Origin: Aquirhabdus sp. | GTDB taxonomy: Bacteria > Pseudomonadota > Gammaproteobacteria > Pseudomonadales > Moraxellaceae | Length of the DNA stretch: 6,709 nucleotides | Assembly: GCA_030151145.1 (NCBI GenBank) | Contig: JASLEL010000173.1 | Span: 1-6,709, forward strand | Direction: 5' to 3' | Part shown: one piece after another, positions 1 to 6,356 of the stretch | Position numbering within the stretch: the first letter of the stretch is position 1 | Layout: each line of letters starts with the position of its first letter | The notes under the pieces: generated by a model | What the model saw: only the letters and a program-made list of their open reading frames with translations | Databases searched by the model: none | What the model was told of the DNA's origin: nothing | Position numbers and translations under genes: made by a program

Positions 1-410
1 AAAGTGATACCTAATCCCCAGAGACCCCAAATCTGCTCCTTGGGATTAATCATGCCTAAGAGAAAAAGTACTACCATGATGATCGGTGGCAGCACCATCA
101 GCCATGTCCGGCGGCGGCCCAGCCGTGCGATCTTGACCGAATCCAGCACCGGTGCCCAGATGGGTTTGCATGAATAGGGAATCTGCATCAGCGTCAGTGC
201 GCCGATGGTCTTTAAGTCCAGATGATACGTGTCGGTCCAGGCCGGAATCAGGTTCAGAAACACAAACAGTGGCAGACCGGACGAGAACCCCAGCACGATA
301 CACAGAAACATCCGTTTCCAGAACCCCGGATGGCGACGGACGCTCGTTGCGGCAACGTCCTCGACAACAGTGGATTCAGATGATGGTACAGGTGGAACAG
401 ACATGGTCAT
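1..410 (-). CDS. ampG: AmpG-like muropeptide permease (MFS), N-terminal part, cut by window edge
   Basis: The gene starts at the ATG at 410-408 and reads out through the left edge, so about 136 residues are visible. After a polar tail of about 28 residues comes a first membrane helix (about 35-55) containing GFSSGLPL, a hallmark of AmpG permeases. The segment LDLKTIGALTL follows, then a second helix with the CKPIWAPVLD region, the basic MFS cytoplasmic loop LGRRRTW (97-103), a third helix (about 102-121) and the beginning of a fourth. AmpG proteins are inner-membrane importers of GlcNAc-anhydroMurNAc muropeptides from the periplasm for peptidoglycan recycling, and in some bacteria they feed beta-lactamase induction. 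The start is uncertain between ATG 410 and the ATG two codons later (404); neither has a good Shine-Dalgarno, and the frame remains open upstream. Family assignment is firm. Substrate is inferred, because AmpG paralogues with other roles exist. Confidence 0.85.
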   Translation of the reverse strand, partial: MTMSVPPVPSSESTVVEDVAATSVRRHPGFWKRMFLCIVLGFSSGLPLFVFLNLIPAWTDTYHLDLKTIGALTLMQIPYSCKPIWAPVLDSVKIARLGRRRTWLMVLPPIIMVVLFLLGMINPKEQIWGLWGLGIT

Positions 411-423
411 GAGCAGATCTACA

Positions 424-452
424 CGTATAGGAAACAACAGCAATAAGGGCAA
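424..452 (-). promoter_or_regulatory. candidate sigma70 promoter for the AmpG-like gene
   Basis: Read on the minus strand, TTGCCC (452-447) and TATACG (429-424) are separated by 17 bp, and each matches the sigma70 consensus at four of six positions. Transcription would begin only about 7-10 nt before the ATG at 410, giving a very short leader. That would agree with the missing Shine-Dalgarno but is unproven. A second weak pair exists further upstream on the same strand: CTGGCA, 18 bp, then TACTCT. Confidence 0.25.
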
Positions 453-544
453 CAGCCGGTACGGCTTGCAATGCAGAATCGTACCTGAAGGACGGGCAGG
501 CTTAAGAGTAGCGGGAACTGATCTTTTTTGCCAGAATAGAGCGG

Positions 545-588
545 TATAAAAAACACGGGGTCTTTACCGCGTACCCATCAACGCAGGA
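545..588 (+). promoter_or_regulatory. -10-like hexamer and ribosome binding site of the HugZ-family gene
   Basis: TATAAA at 545-550 is a good -10-like hexamer, but no convincing -35 lies 16-18 bp upstream; TTGCCA at 528-533 is only 11 bp away. AGGA at 585-588 lies 6 nt before the ATG at 595 and fixes that start well. HugZ-type genes are often iron/Fur controlled, but I see no recognisable Fur box (19-bp GATAATGATAATCATTATC type) in 411-594. Confidence 0.4.
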
Positions 589-594
589 TGTGTT

Positions 595-1263
595 ATGTCG
601 ATTAACTTCATCGCAACGCAGGCCCTACTCTCCTGCAGGCAGGCCGTGATGGCCAGTCAGTCCGCCAGTGTCCCCGGTTTTCCTTACACCTCGGTGGTAC
701 CGATTGCCATCTCGCAACACGGGCAGATTTTTTCGCTCATGAATGACACTGCACCGCACACGCAGAATATCCTGATCGATGCGCGCGTATCTCTCTTGCT
801 GCATAACGATCTGGAAACCAACTGGCAGGCCGCGACTCGCCTGTCCGTGCTCGGTCATATGCAACCGCTACGCGACGACTCCCCCTCTTTCTTGCATGCC
901 CGTCACACTTTTTTTCGGATCCATCCAGATCTGGAGAGCCTGAACGACTCACACGATGCCCATTTCTGGCGGATTGAACCGATCCGTTTTCGGCTGATCG
1001 CAGGATTTGGCCGCATTCAATGGATGGCACGCATAGACCCGGAGCTGTTTCCCTTAAGCGATGATGATCATCAGGCACTGGCACATAGCCTGCGAGTACA
1101 AGGTTTTCATGCCCATGTGATTCAGGCGGGCAGCTATGGCATACAGATACTGGAGCAGGGTCGCATCCGGTTTCTCGCGCTCAAAGAGCCTGCAGATCAT
1201 CTGGAAGACCTGATTCATCAATTACATGCCGGGCAGTTCGACGACCCTGCACTATTAGACTGA
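595..1263 (+). CDS. HugZ/HutZ-family heme-utilisation split-barrel protein
   Basis: This is a complete 222-residue soluble protein of the HugZ family, a pyridoxamine-phosphate-oxidase-like FMN-binding split barrel. Family marks in order are GFPYTSVVPIA (28-38), the strand and loop around IFSLMNDTAPHTQNI (45-59), VSLLLHN (65-71), WQAATRLSVLGHMQPL (77-92), FWRIEP and FRLIAGFGRIQW (124-143). The last 60 residues resemble the DUF2470-like C-terminal domain that accompanies such barrels. Characterised members (HugZ of Helicobacter, HutZ of Vibrio) bind heme through a C-terminal histidine, and some degrade it. Histidines at 202, 208 and 211 near the end here are candidates, but I cannot align them with certainty. 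There is no signal peptide or membrane helix, so the protein is cytoplasmic. No heme transporter or TonB gene is visible next to it, so a role in iron acquisition is inferred from the family alone; a general flavin- or heme-binding oxidoreductase is possible. Confidence 0.85.
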   Translation: MSINFIATQALLSCRQAVMASQSASVPGFPYTSVVPIAISQHGQIFSLMNDTAPHTQNILIDARVSLLLHNDLETNWQAATRLSVLGHMQPLRDDSPSFLHARHTFFRIHPDLESLNDSHDAHFWRIEPIRFRLIAGFGRIQWMARIDPELFPLSDDDHQALAHSLRVQGFHAHVIQAGSYGIQILEQGRIRFLALKEPADHLEDLIHQLHAGQFDDPALLD

Positions 1264-1517
1264 AGATAAAGGCCAGATGGGCAGTTGCTGATCACCTCAG
1301 GCAGCCTGTATGTCCATTACAACACGGTCGCTTAACGCTCAAGCGGGCCTTTATATGATTGCGGACATGTTTCATCACAATATACGCATGAAAACCCGCA
1401 CATTCGGTCTTTTTCTTGTTGTAAAATCTGTTACACTCAAAGAAAGATTGACCTGTACGGCACCACCGAAACAGCAATTAATGTTCTGATTTTGCTCATA
1501 TTACTGTAATACCATCA
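1264..1517. other. intergenic region between the HugZ-family gene and the Lon-related protease
   Basis: This 254-bp gap probably contains the protease promoter. An AT-rich patch holds two -10-like hexamers, TAAAAT (1422-1427) and TACACT (1432-1437), but neither has a clear -35 at the right distance. No sigma32-type heat-shock promoter was recognised. A small hairpin CGCTT/AAGCG (1329-1345, 7-nt loop) followed by GGGCCTTTAT could be a weak terminator for the upstream gene. There is an 11-bp inverted repeat CAGGC-A-GCCTG at 1298-1308. A 59-codon open frame at 1310-1489 on the plus strand is probably chance. Confidence 0.5.
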
Positions 1518-4500
1518 ATGACAATACCAACTGATTCTGCGCCACCCTCACTCCCTTCTGAAAACAGTCTCGACAGTACCTCGACGGTACCCCCTGAAAA
1601 CCGGCCTAAAGCCACCAGAAAAAGCACACGATCCACGATGAAGACCACTGATAACGCCATGGATAGCACTGAAGTCACTACTACACCATTGATGGACGCG
1701 GATGAAGCCGCCCAACGTCTGAATGATTCGGCCAAATCGTCGACTGCCCGCACGACCCGTGCTCGCAGTCCGGCCGCAGCATCAGCACGCCGCGGCAGTC
1801 AGGCGACCGCTAAAATCAATGCCGCGCCCGCAGATACTGCTAGTATGCGCACCCCTGAGCGCGCCGGTCATGAGGCCGCATTGCCGACCAGCGGCGCATT
1901 ACGACCTTTAAGTGCATTTCCTGCACCTCAGGCCAGTATTCGTAAGATTCCACTGCCCGCCAGCGGCTACCTGACGGCCGAGCAATTACGCCGCAACCCC
2001 AATCTTGCCAATATTCCGGCCAGTACACGACGCGTCAAACCCCTGAATGACTTTCTGGGTCAGGATCGGGCCCGCGTATCGGTAGAGACTGCGCTCTCCT
2101 TACCTTTTGATGGCTACAACATCTTTGCGGTCGGGACCAGTGGCCTTGGCAAACGGACCATGCTCAAACGCATGCTGGCAGGACAGGCTGCCCATATGCC
2201 GACACCGAGCGATTGGGTGTATGTCAATAATTTTGCCAACCCACGCCAGCCCACGGCACTTGAACTGCCACCGGGCGAAGCGCCCAAGCTCAAAAAATAC
2301 ATGCATCAGCTCTGGGATACGCTGCTTGATGCGCTGGAGAAGGCCTTCACCGCCGACAGCTACCATAGCCGGATCGAGCATATCCGCCAGAATGCAGGCC
2401 ATGCCCAGCAGCAGGAGCTACAGGCCCTGACGCAGGAAGGCGAAGCACTGGCCCTCAAATTAGTCTCACGCAACGAACAGCACCGCTTTGTGCCGATTCA
2501 CTTGCGCACGACAGAGGACACGGATGCCGACAACCTGCGTGAACTGAACGAAAACGAGATCGCTGCACTGACCGCAGATGAGCGCGCCAAGATCAATCAA
2601 AACGTGCGCCAGATGGACAAAAAACTGCTCAAGCTCGGTGCACGGCTGGTCAGCATTGAGGAGCAAACCCGCAATCAGGTCGCCAAGCTCAATGCCCAGC
2701 TCGCAAGCGAAGTGGTCATGCCTAAAGTGAATCAGATTGCCAATCGCTTTGAGCATGTCAGCGGCTTTGGTGAATATGTCCGCGACTATGCCGAGGACAT
2801 CATTGAACATGTCGAGCTGATTCTGGAGCAGGAAGACGACGACTTCCTGCCGGGCGTGTTTGACCGCGTGCCCCCACGCTATCAGATCAATGTCGTGGTC
2901 ACGCATAAACCCAATAGCGGTGCCCCGGTCGTCTTTGAAGATTTCCCGACGCACTACAATCTCTTGGGCCATGTCGAACAACTGACCCAGATGGGCACGA
3001 TCACCACCGACTTTACCCTGATCCGTCCGGGTGCCCTGCATCGTGCCAACGGTGGCTTCCTGATGATCGAAGCCGACCAGCTACTGGAGCAACCCTATGC
3101 CTGGCAGGGACTCAAGCGTGCCCTGCGTTCCGGTCAGCTTAAGCTGTCGTCGCTGGAGCATATGCTGACCCTGACTGGCAGCATTTCGCTGGAGCCGGAC
3201 TCCTTGCCGCTGTCGGTCAAGGTCGTACTACTTGGTGAGCCGTATATTTATTATGAGCTGCTTGAGTTTGAGCCTGAGCTGAATTCGCTGTTCAAGATCC
3301 GCGCCGACTTTACCAATACCTTAAGCCGTACCGAAGACAACGAACAGGCTTATATCCGCCTGATCGCCGATTACGTGCATAAAGACAAACTGCTGCCGTT
3401 TGACCGCTCTGCGCTCGCGGCCCTGCTCACTGACTCCAGCCGTCAGGCCGAAGATCAGTCGTCCTTATCCTTGCATGCTGCGACCTTAGGTGACTTGCTG
3501 CGCGAAGCCAGCACACTGGCCCTGCAGAATGAAGACCGTCAGGTGACAGCGCAGCATATCGATACCACCCTGCAGGCGCGCCAGTACCGCCTCGGTCATC
3601 TGCGTGAGCTGTATTGGGAAGATCTCTCGCGCGGCACACAGCTGATCGAGACCGAAGGTCTACGCATCGGCCAGATCAACGCGCTGACTGTGGTGCACTA
3701 TGCCGACAGTGAGTTTGGCCTGCCTGCCCGGCTGACTGCGACCGTCTATCAGGGCGGTGGTGAGATTCTGGATATTGAGCGGAGTGTCGAGCTGGGCGGT
3801 GCATTACATGCCAAAGGCATGATGATCATGTCCAGTTTCCTGCGTGCACACTTTGGGCGTACCCAACCACTGCACTTCTCGGCGGCGCTGGCTTTTGAGC
3901 AGAGCTATGGCGAGATCGATGGCGACAGCGCGACGCTGGCCGAACTTTGCGCGCTGATCTCGGCCATCAGCCAGATCCCCATTGATCAGTCCTGGGCCAT
4001 CACCGGCTCCATGAACCAGCTCGGGATCGTACAGCCGATCGGCGGGATCAACCCCAAGATTGAAGGCTTCTTTGATGCCTGTCAGCTGCAGGGTCTCACC
4101 GGTCAGCAGGGCGTCATCCTGCCCGTACAGAATGTCCAGCACCTGATGCTGCGGCAAGATGTGATCGATGCCATCATCGCAGGTCAGTTCCACCTCTATG
4201 CCGTACGTACAGTCGAAGAAGCACTGTCACTGCTCATGAAGCGTCCAGCCGGCGCGATGAATACCAAAGGCAAATACGCCAAAGACACCATCTTTGGTGA
4301 AGTCATGCATCAGCTCAAGCTTTGGCAAAATCTGGAAGATGGCGAGAAAGCCGAGCAGAAAGCAGCTACTGCTGGCAAAAAGGCACCCCGCAAGAAAGAC
4401 AGTAGTAAAACCGCCAGTAAAGCCACCAAAGACAGCAGCAAAGCCACCAAAGACACATCAGTTCCTGCAAAACTGCGCGCAGCATCGGAGCCACAAACCA

Positions 4501-4670
4501 CCAAGAAAAAGAAAAGACCGTCTGCACCCGCGACGACTGTTGCATCACCTGCAACAGCGATTGATCCGGAAAGTCGGACCGATGTGGCGCTGCCTGATCT
4601 GGACAGCCCGCTGAGCGCTGATGAGGGATCGCATCACAGCCAACAATCCTATGAATGGGCAGGCAGCTAA
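1518..4670 (+). CDS. Lon-related ATP-dependent protease (AAA_32 + S16 Lon_C) with long disordered tails
   Basis: A complete 1050-residue cytosolic protein of the bacterial Lon-related family (YcbZ / Pseudomonas PA0779-like), distinct from classical LonA. Residues 1-140 are low complexity, rich in Ser, Thr, Ala and Pro. The conserved part begins near 145 (PLPASGYLTAEQL). A P-loop GTSGLGKRT lies at 206-214 with Lys212. A helical, coiled-coil-prone insertion occupies about 290-400. The family block IRPGALHRANGGFLMIEAD is at 502-520, with Walker-B-like FLMIEAD (514-520). The S16 protease domain (about 700-905) has catalytic Ser804 in DGDSATLAE and Lys847 in GGINPKIEGFF, so the Ser-Lys dyad is intact. 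Residues from about 938 to 1050 form a Lys-rich disordered tail. Family members degrade or remodel damaged proteins. The total is longer than the roughly 600-800 residues usual for the family; the excess lies in the two tails. The ATG at 1518 has no clear Shine-Dalgarno. Met codons at residues 41, 49 and 59 are alternative starts that would shorten only the disordered tail. It is convergent with the cyclase gene. Confidence 0.93.
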   Translation: MTIPTDSAPPSLPSENSLDSTSTVPPENRPKATRKSTRSTMKTTDNAMDSTEVTTTPLMDADEAAQRLNDSAKSSTARTTRARSPAAASARRGSQATAKINAAPADTASMRTPERAGHEAALPTSGALRPLSAFPAPQASIRKIPLPASGYLTAEQLRRNPNLANIPASTRRVKPLNDFLGQDRARVSVETALSLPFDGYNIFAVGTSGLGKRTMLKRMLAGQAAHMPTPSDWVYVNNFANPRQPTALELPPGEAPKLKKYMHQLWDTLLDALEKAFTADSYHSRIEHIRQNAGHAQQQELQALTQEGEALALKLVSRNEQHRFVPIHLRTTEDTDADNLRELNENEIAALTADERAKINQNVRQMDKKLLKLGARLVSIEEQTRNQVAKLNAQLASEVVMPKVNQIANRFEHVSGFGEYVRDYAEDIIEHVELILEQEDDDFLPGVFDRVPPRYQINVVVTHKPNSGAPVVFEDFPTHYNLLGHVEQLTQMGTITTDFTLIRPGALHRANGGFLMIEADQLLEQPYAWQGLKRALRSGQLKLSSLEHMLTLTGSISLEPDSLPLSVKVVLLGEPYIYYELLEFEPELNSLFKIRADFTNTLSRTEDNEQAYIRLIADYVHKDKLLPFDRSALAALLTDSSRQAEDQSSLSLHAATLGDLLREASTLALQNEDRQVTAQHIDTTLQARQYRLGHLRELYWEDLSRGTQLIETEGLRIGQINALTVVHYADSEFGLPARLTATVYQGGGEILDIERSVELGGALHAKGMMIMSSFLRAHFGRTQPLHFSAALAFEQSYGEIDGDSATLAELCALISAISQIPIDQSWAITGSMNQLGIVQPIGGINPKIEGFFDACQLQGLTGQQGVILPVQNVQHLMLRQDVIDAIIAGQFHLYAVRTVEEALSLLMKRPAGAMNTKGKYAKDTIFGEVMHQLKLWQNLEDGEKAEQKAATAGKKAPRKKDSSKTASKATKDSSKATKDTSVPAKLRAASEPQTTKKKKRPSAPATTVASPATAIDPESRTDVALPDLDSPLSADEGSHHSQQSYEWAGS
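4416..4457 (+). repeat. two-copy 21-bp tandem repeat coding SKATKDS/T in the protease tail
   Basis: Two adjacent 21-bp units (4416-4436 and 4437-4457) encode SKATKDS and SKATKDT, residues 967-980 of the protease. They share an exact 16-bp stretch (AAAGCCACCAAAGACA at 4419-4434 and 4440-4455). A degenerate relative, KDSSKTASKAT, precedes them. The unit is a multiple of three, so copy number could change without breaking the frame. Confidence 0.8.
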
Positions 4671-4692
4671 GCCTCGACCTTCATGCAAACAA

Positions 4693-4719
4693 AAAAGACC
4701 GCCTTGATGGCGGTCTTTT
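4693..4719. terminator. bidirectional Rho-independent terminator between convergent genes
   Basis: GACCGCC (4697-4703) pairs with GGCGGTC (4709-4715) around the loop TTGAT, extended by four A-T pairs (AAAA 4693-4696 with TTTT 4716-4719). On the plus strand the T run ends the protease transcript 22 nt after its stop. On the minus strand the A run (4691-4696) gives six Ts and ends the cyclase transcript 21 nt after its stop. The hairpin serves both genes. Confidence 0.93.
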
Positions 4720-4740
4720 GCTCTGCACTTCGATCCACAC

Positions 4741-6078
4741 CTATCCAGCGCGCTCGTACACGTCGTCTTCATCCTGAGTCGGAGGCGGGTCATTTGACGT
4801 GTCATTGAAGAATTCATAACGATTACGGCCATTGGCTTTGGCCTTATACAATGCGGCATCGGCCTGACGGATAAACTGCTCAATCGTCATAGGCATGTTT
4901 GGTACCGTCACCGCGATGCCGATACTGAACGTCACCCAGCGCTGCTGATGATCCGGATGCGGCAACGCCAGCTCTGCCATCCGCGCCATCAGGCGCTCCG
5001 CCTGTGTCTCTGCCTCCTCCTCCTCCATTCCGGGAAATAGCAGGACAAACTCCTCTCCCCCATAGCGCGCCGCCAGCTCACCACTACGCTGGGCCAGACT
5101 GCCGAGCACCTGCGCGATCTGCTGTAAACAGACATCACCGGCCTGATGGCCCAGCCGGTCGTTATAGGTCTTAAAAAAATCGACATCGATCAGCATCATG
5201 GTCAAGGACTGCTGCTGACGCATCGCCCGACTCCACTCGTGACTCATCACTTCATCCAGATGACGCCGATTGGCAAGACCGGTCAAAGCATCTTGTCGTG
5301 ACAGACTATCCAAAGTCGCCGCCAAACGTTCGACATCACTCAAAGATTGTCTCAAGAGACATGCCTGCAGAAAATTCTTGCGCTCCTGCCGGTCCAGCGC
5401 ATAGGCCAGACACATGCCAAGGATGCTGGTCCCGGTATAAGTCCGGTGCAGCAGTTGCCAGTCCATCTCCCCACCCAGATGACGTGTGAGCCAAAATCCG
5501 TACAGCCCACCCGCCCAGCCTGCAAAGGTCGCCAGCGGAAAGCGCAACCCCACAAAACTATAGATGATGATCATGGCATACATGATCCCGGCGTGCGTGA
5601 GAATGGTGCTGGAGCTTAAGGCAATCACATTGGTCACCGTGATGGACAGTCCAGTTGAGATCAGACTGCCCAAGGTCACATACCAGTCAAACCAGCGATC
5701 AAAAGCGGGGATATAGGACAGTATCCAAGCTACGATCACCACCACACCCACCCAGCCATAGATATCCAGCCAGCGCATATAGCTCCCGGCCGGCAAAAGA
5801 TCAATGATCCCGGAAATCAGAATGGCATATAGCAGCAGAATAATCGGCGCCCGATAATGAAAGCTGGTAATGGCCCTCACGTGATGACTGGCGCGATACT
5901 GCTGCTCAAGTGTTTCGGGAAAACGTAAGGTCCAGAAATGGGAGTCCAATGTTTCACGGACATGCGCATCAATCGGTGGTGCGTTATGCTCATCCAGAGC
6001 ATCGCTCACAGCAAAAGAGTGCTCAGATGGTGCAGGCTCTGAATCTGACAATCCAGACAATGCCATATGCTTATTCAT
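4741..6078 (-). CDS. membrane-bound GGDEF diguanylate cyclase
   Basis: A 445-residue inner-membrane enzyme expected to make c-di-GMP from two GTP. The start chosen is ATG 6078-6076, because AGGG (6090-6087) sits 8 nt upstream. The frame is open back to a GTG at 6225, but that extension has no good ribosome site and looks non-coding. After a polar, acidic N-terminus (about 1-70) come about six hydrophobic helices (roughly 77-95, 104-124, 132-154, 159-177, 180-197 and 210-226). These form a membrane sensor region that I cannot assign to a named domain. A short helical linker leads to the GGDEF domain (about 260-425), with DALTGLANRR (263-272), the metal-binding DVDFFKTYND (298-307), GGEEF (340-344) and the terminal YKAKANGRNRY (411-421). 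The active site is intact. The product-inhibition I-site is RSGE (331-334), with Glu replacing the usual Asp. The last 20 residues are acidic and Pro-rich. No EAL domain is present. The input signal is unknown. Confidence 0.94.
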   Translation of the reverse strand: MNKHMALSGLSDSEPAPSEHSFAVSDALDEHNAPPIDAHVRETLDSHFWTLRFPETLEQQYRASHHVRAITSFHYRAPIILLLYAILISGIIDLLPAGSYMRWLDIYGWVGVVVIVAWILSYIPAFDRWFDWYVTLGSLISTGLSITVTNVIALSSSTILTHAGIMYAMIIIYSFVGLRFPLATFAGWAGGLYGFWLTRHLGGEMDWQLLHRTYTGTSILGMCLAYALDRQERKNFLQACLLRQSLSDVERLAATLDSLSRQDALTGLANRRHLDEVMSHEWSRAMRQQQSLTMMLIDVDFFKTYNDRLGHQAGDVCLQQIAQVLGSLAQRSGELAARYGGEEFVLLFPGMEEEEAETQAERLMARMAELALPHPDHQQRWVTFSIGIAVTVPNMPMTIEQFIRQADAALYKAKANGRNRYEFFNDTSNDPPPTQDEDDVYERAG

Positions 6079-6086
6079 GAGAATGA

Positions 6087-6090
6087 CCCT
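6087..6090 (-). promoter_or_regulatory. Shine-Dalgarno that sets the cyclase start
   Basis: On the minus strand AGGG stands 8 nt before ATG 6078. The in-frame ATG at 6126 has AGG directly abutting it, which is too close, and the upstream GTG at 6225 (AGG likewise directly abutting) has no usable site. ATG 6066, four codons downstream, has only a weak AATAAG ahead of it. Confidence 0.65.
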
Positions 6091-6250
6091 GATAAATCCT
6101 TCATCATGGGCTGCATCGCCAATCATCCTGATCGGGCAGTCCTTTGTCAGGCGCTCCAGCACCTTCCTTGTTTGATGACGATCAAAGCCATATCCACCAC
6201 ACGTCCGGACATGCTCCGACGACACCTGTTGTTGTACATTTTTAATCCAA

Positions 6251-6263
6251 TTAATGCCATTAA
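6251..6263. promoter_or_regulatory. 13-bp inverted repeat, possible operator of the cyclase gene
   Basis: TTAATG-C-CATTAA is a perfect 6-1-6 inverted repeat. It overlaps the candidate -10 of the cyclase promoter (6259-6264) and the predicted transcription start near 6252, a classic repressor position. The arms are AT-rich and short, so chance is possible. Confidence 0.3.
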
Positions 6264-6267
6264 AGCA
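6259..6267 (-). promoter_or_regulatory. candidate extended -10 promoter for the diguanylate cyclase
   Basis: On the minus strand TGC (6267-6265) followed by TTTAAT (6264-6259) matches an extended -10 element, with five of six bases of TATAAT. The -35 position falls in the T run of the preceding terminator and has no good hexamer, which extended -10 promoters can tolerate. Transcription would start near 6252 and leave a leader of roughly 170 nt before ATG 6078. Confidence 0.35.
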
Positions 6268-6280
6268 TGCTCACGCGCAG

Positions 6281-6307
6281 AAAAAAAGAGTCTGCAAGAG
6301 ACTCTTT
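6281..6307 (-). terminator. Rho-independent terminator of the glutaredoxin gene
   Basis: AAAGAGTCT (6285-6293) pairs perfectly with AGACTCTTT (6299-6307) around a 5-nt loop. On the minus strand the hairpin is followed by four further Ts (6284-6281), making a run of seven. It lies 49 nt past the glutaredoxin stop and separates that gene from the cyclase. On the plus strand no T tract beyond the stem follows, so it acts mainly in the minus direction. Confidence 0.88.
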
Positions 6308-6356
6308 CTATCCGTTTTGACACAGCCGTTTTAACCTGAGGCTGTATGCCCTGCGT

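Noticed and set aside
229..549. 106-codon plus-strand frame opposite the AmpG-like gene
   Set aside because: Its first half is antisense to clear AmpG coding sequence, the rest crosses the divergent promoter region, and no motif is recognisable.
1390..1440. sigma32 heat-shock promoter for the protease
   Set aside because: I looked for CTTGAAA and CCCCAT-type elements at proper spacing and found none; only weak sigma70 -10-like hexamers are present.
2466..3041. 191-codon minus-strand open frame inside the protease gene
   Set aside because: It lies wholly antisense to strongly conserved Lon-related coding sequence, has no recognisable domain, and is explained by codon bias of the real gene.
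4416..4457. CRISPR-like or mobile-element repeat
   Set aside because: Only two adjacent in-frame 21-bp units with no spacers, inside a low-complexity coding tail; no CRISPR, IS end or target duplication elsewhere in the window.
4294..4614. 106-codon plus-strand frame, Lys/Pro/Arg-rich
   Set aside because: It is an out-of-frame reading of the repetitive Lys-rich tail of the protease; its basic composition follows from the repeat, not from a separate gene.
595..4670. A HugZ-protease operon or coupled heme/proteolysis system
   Set aside because: The 254-bp gap with its own promoter-like patch argues against tight coupling, and no shared pathway is evident from sequence.
6067..6339. 90-codon plus-strand frame across the cyclase leader and glutaredoxin terminator
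   Set aside because: It runs through a strong terminator hairpin and promoter-like sequence on the other strand, with no protein features.
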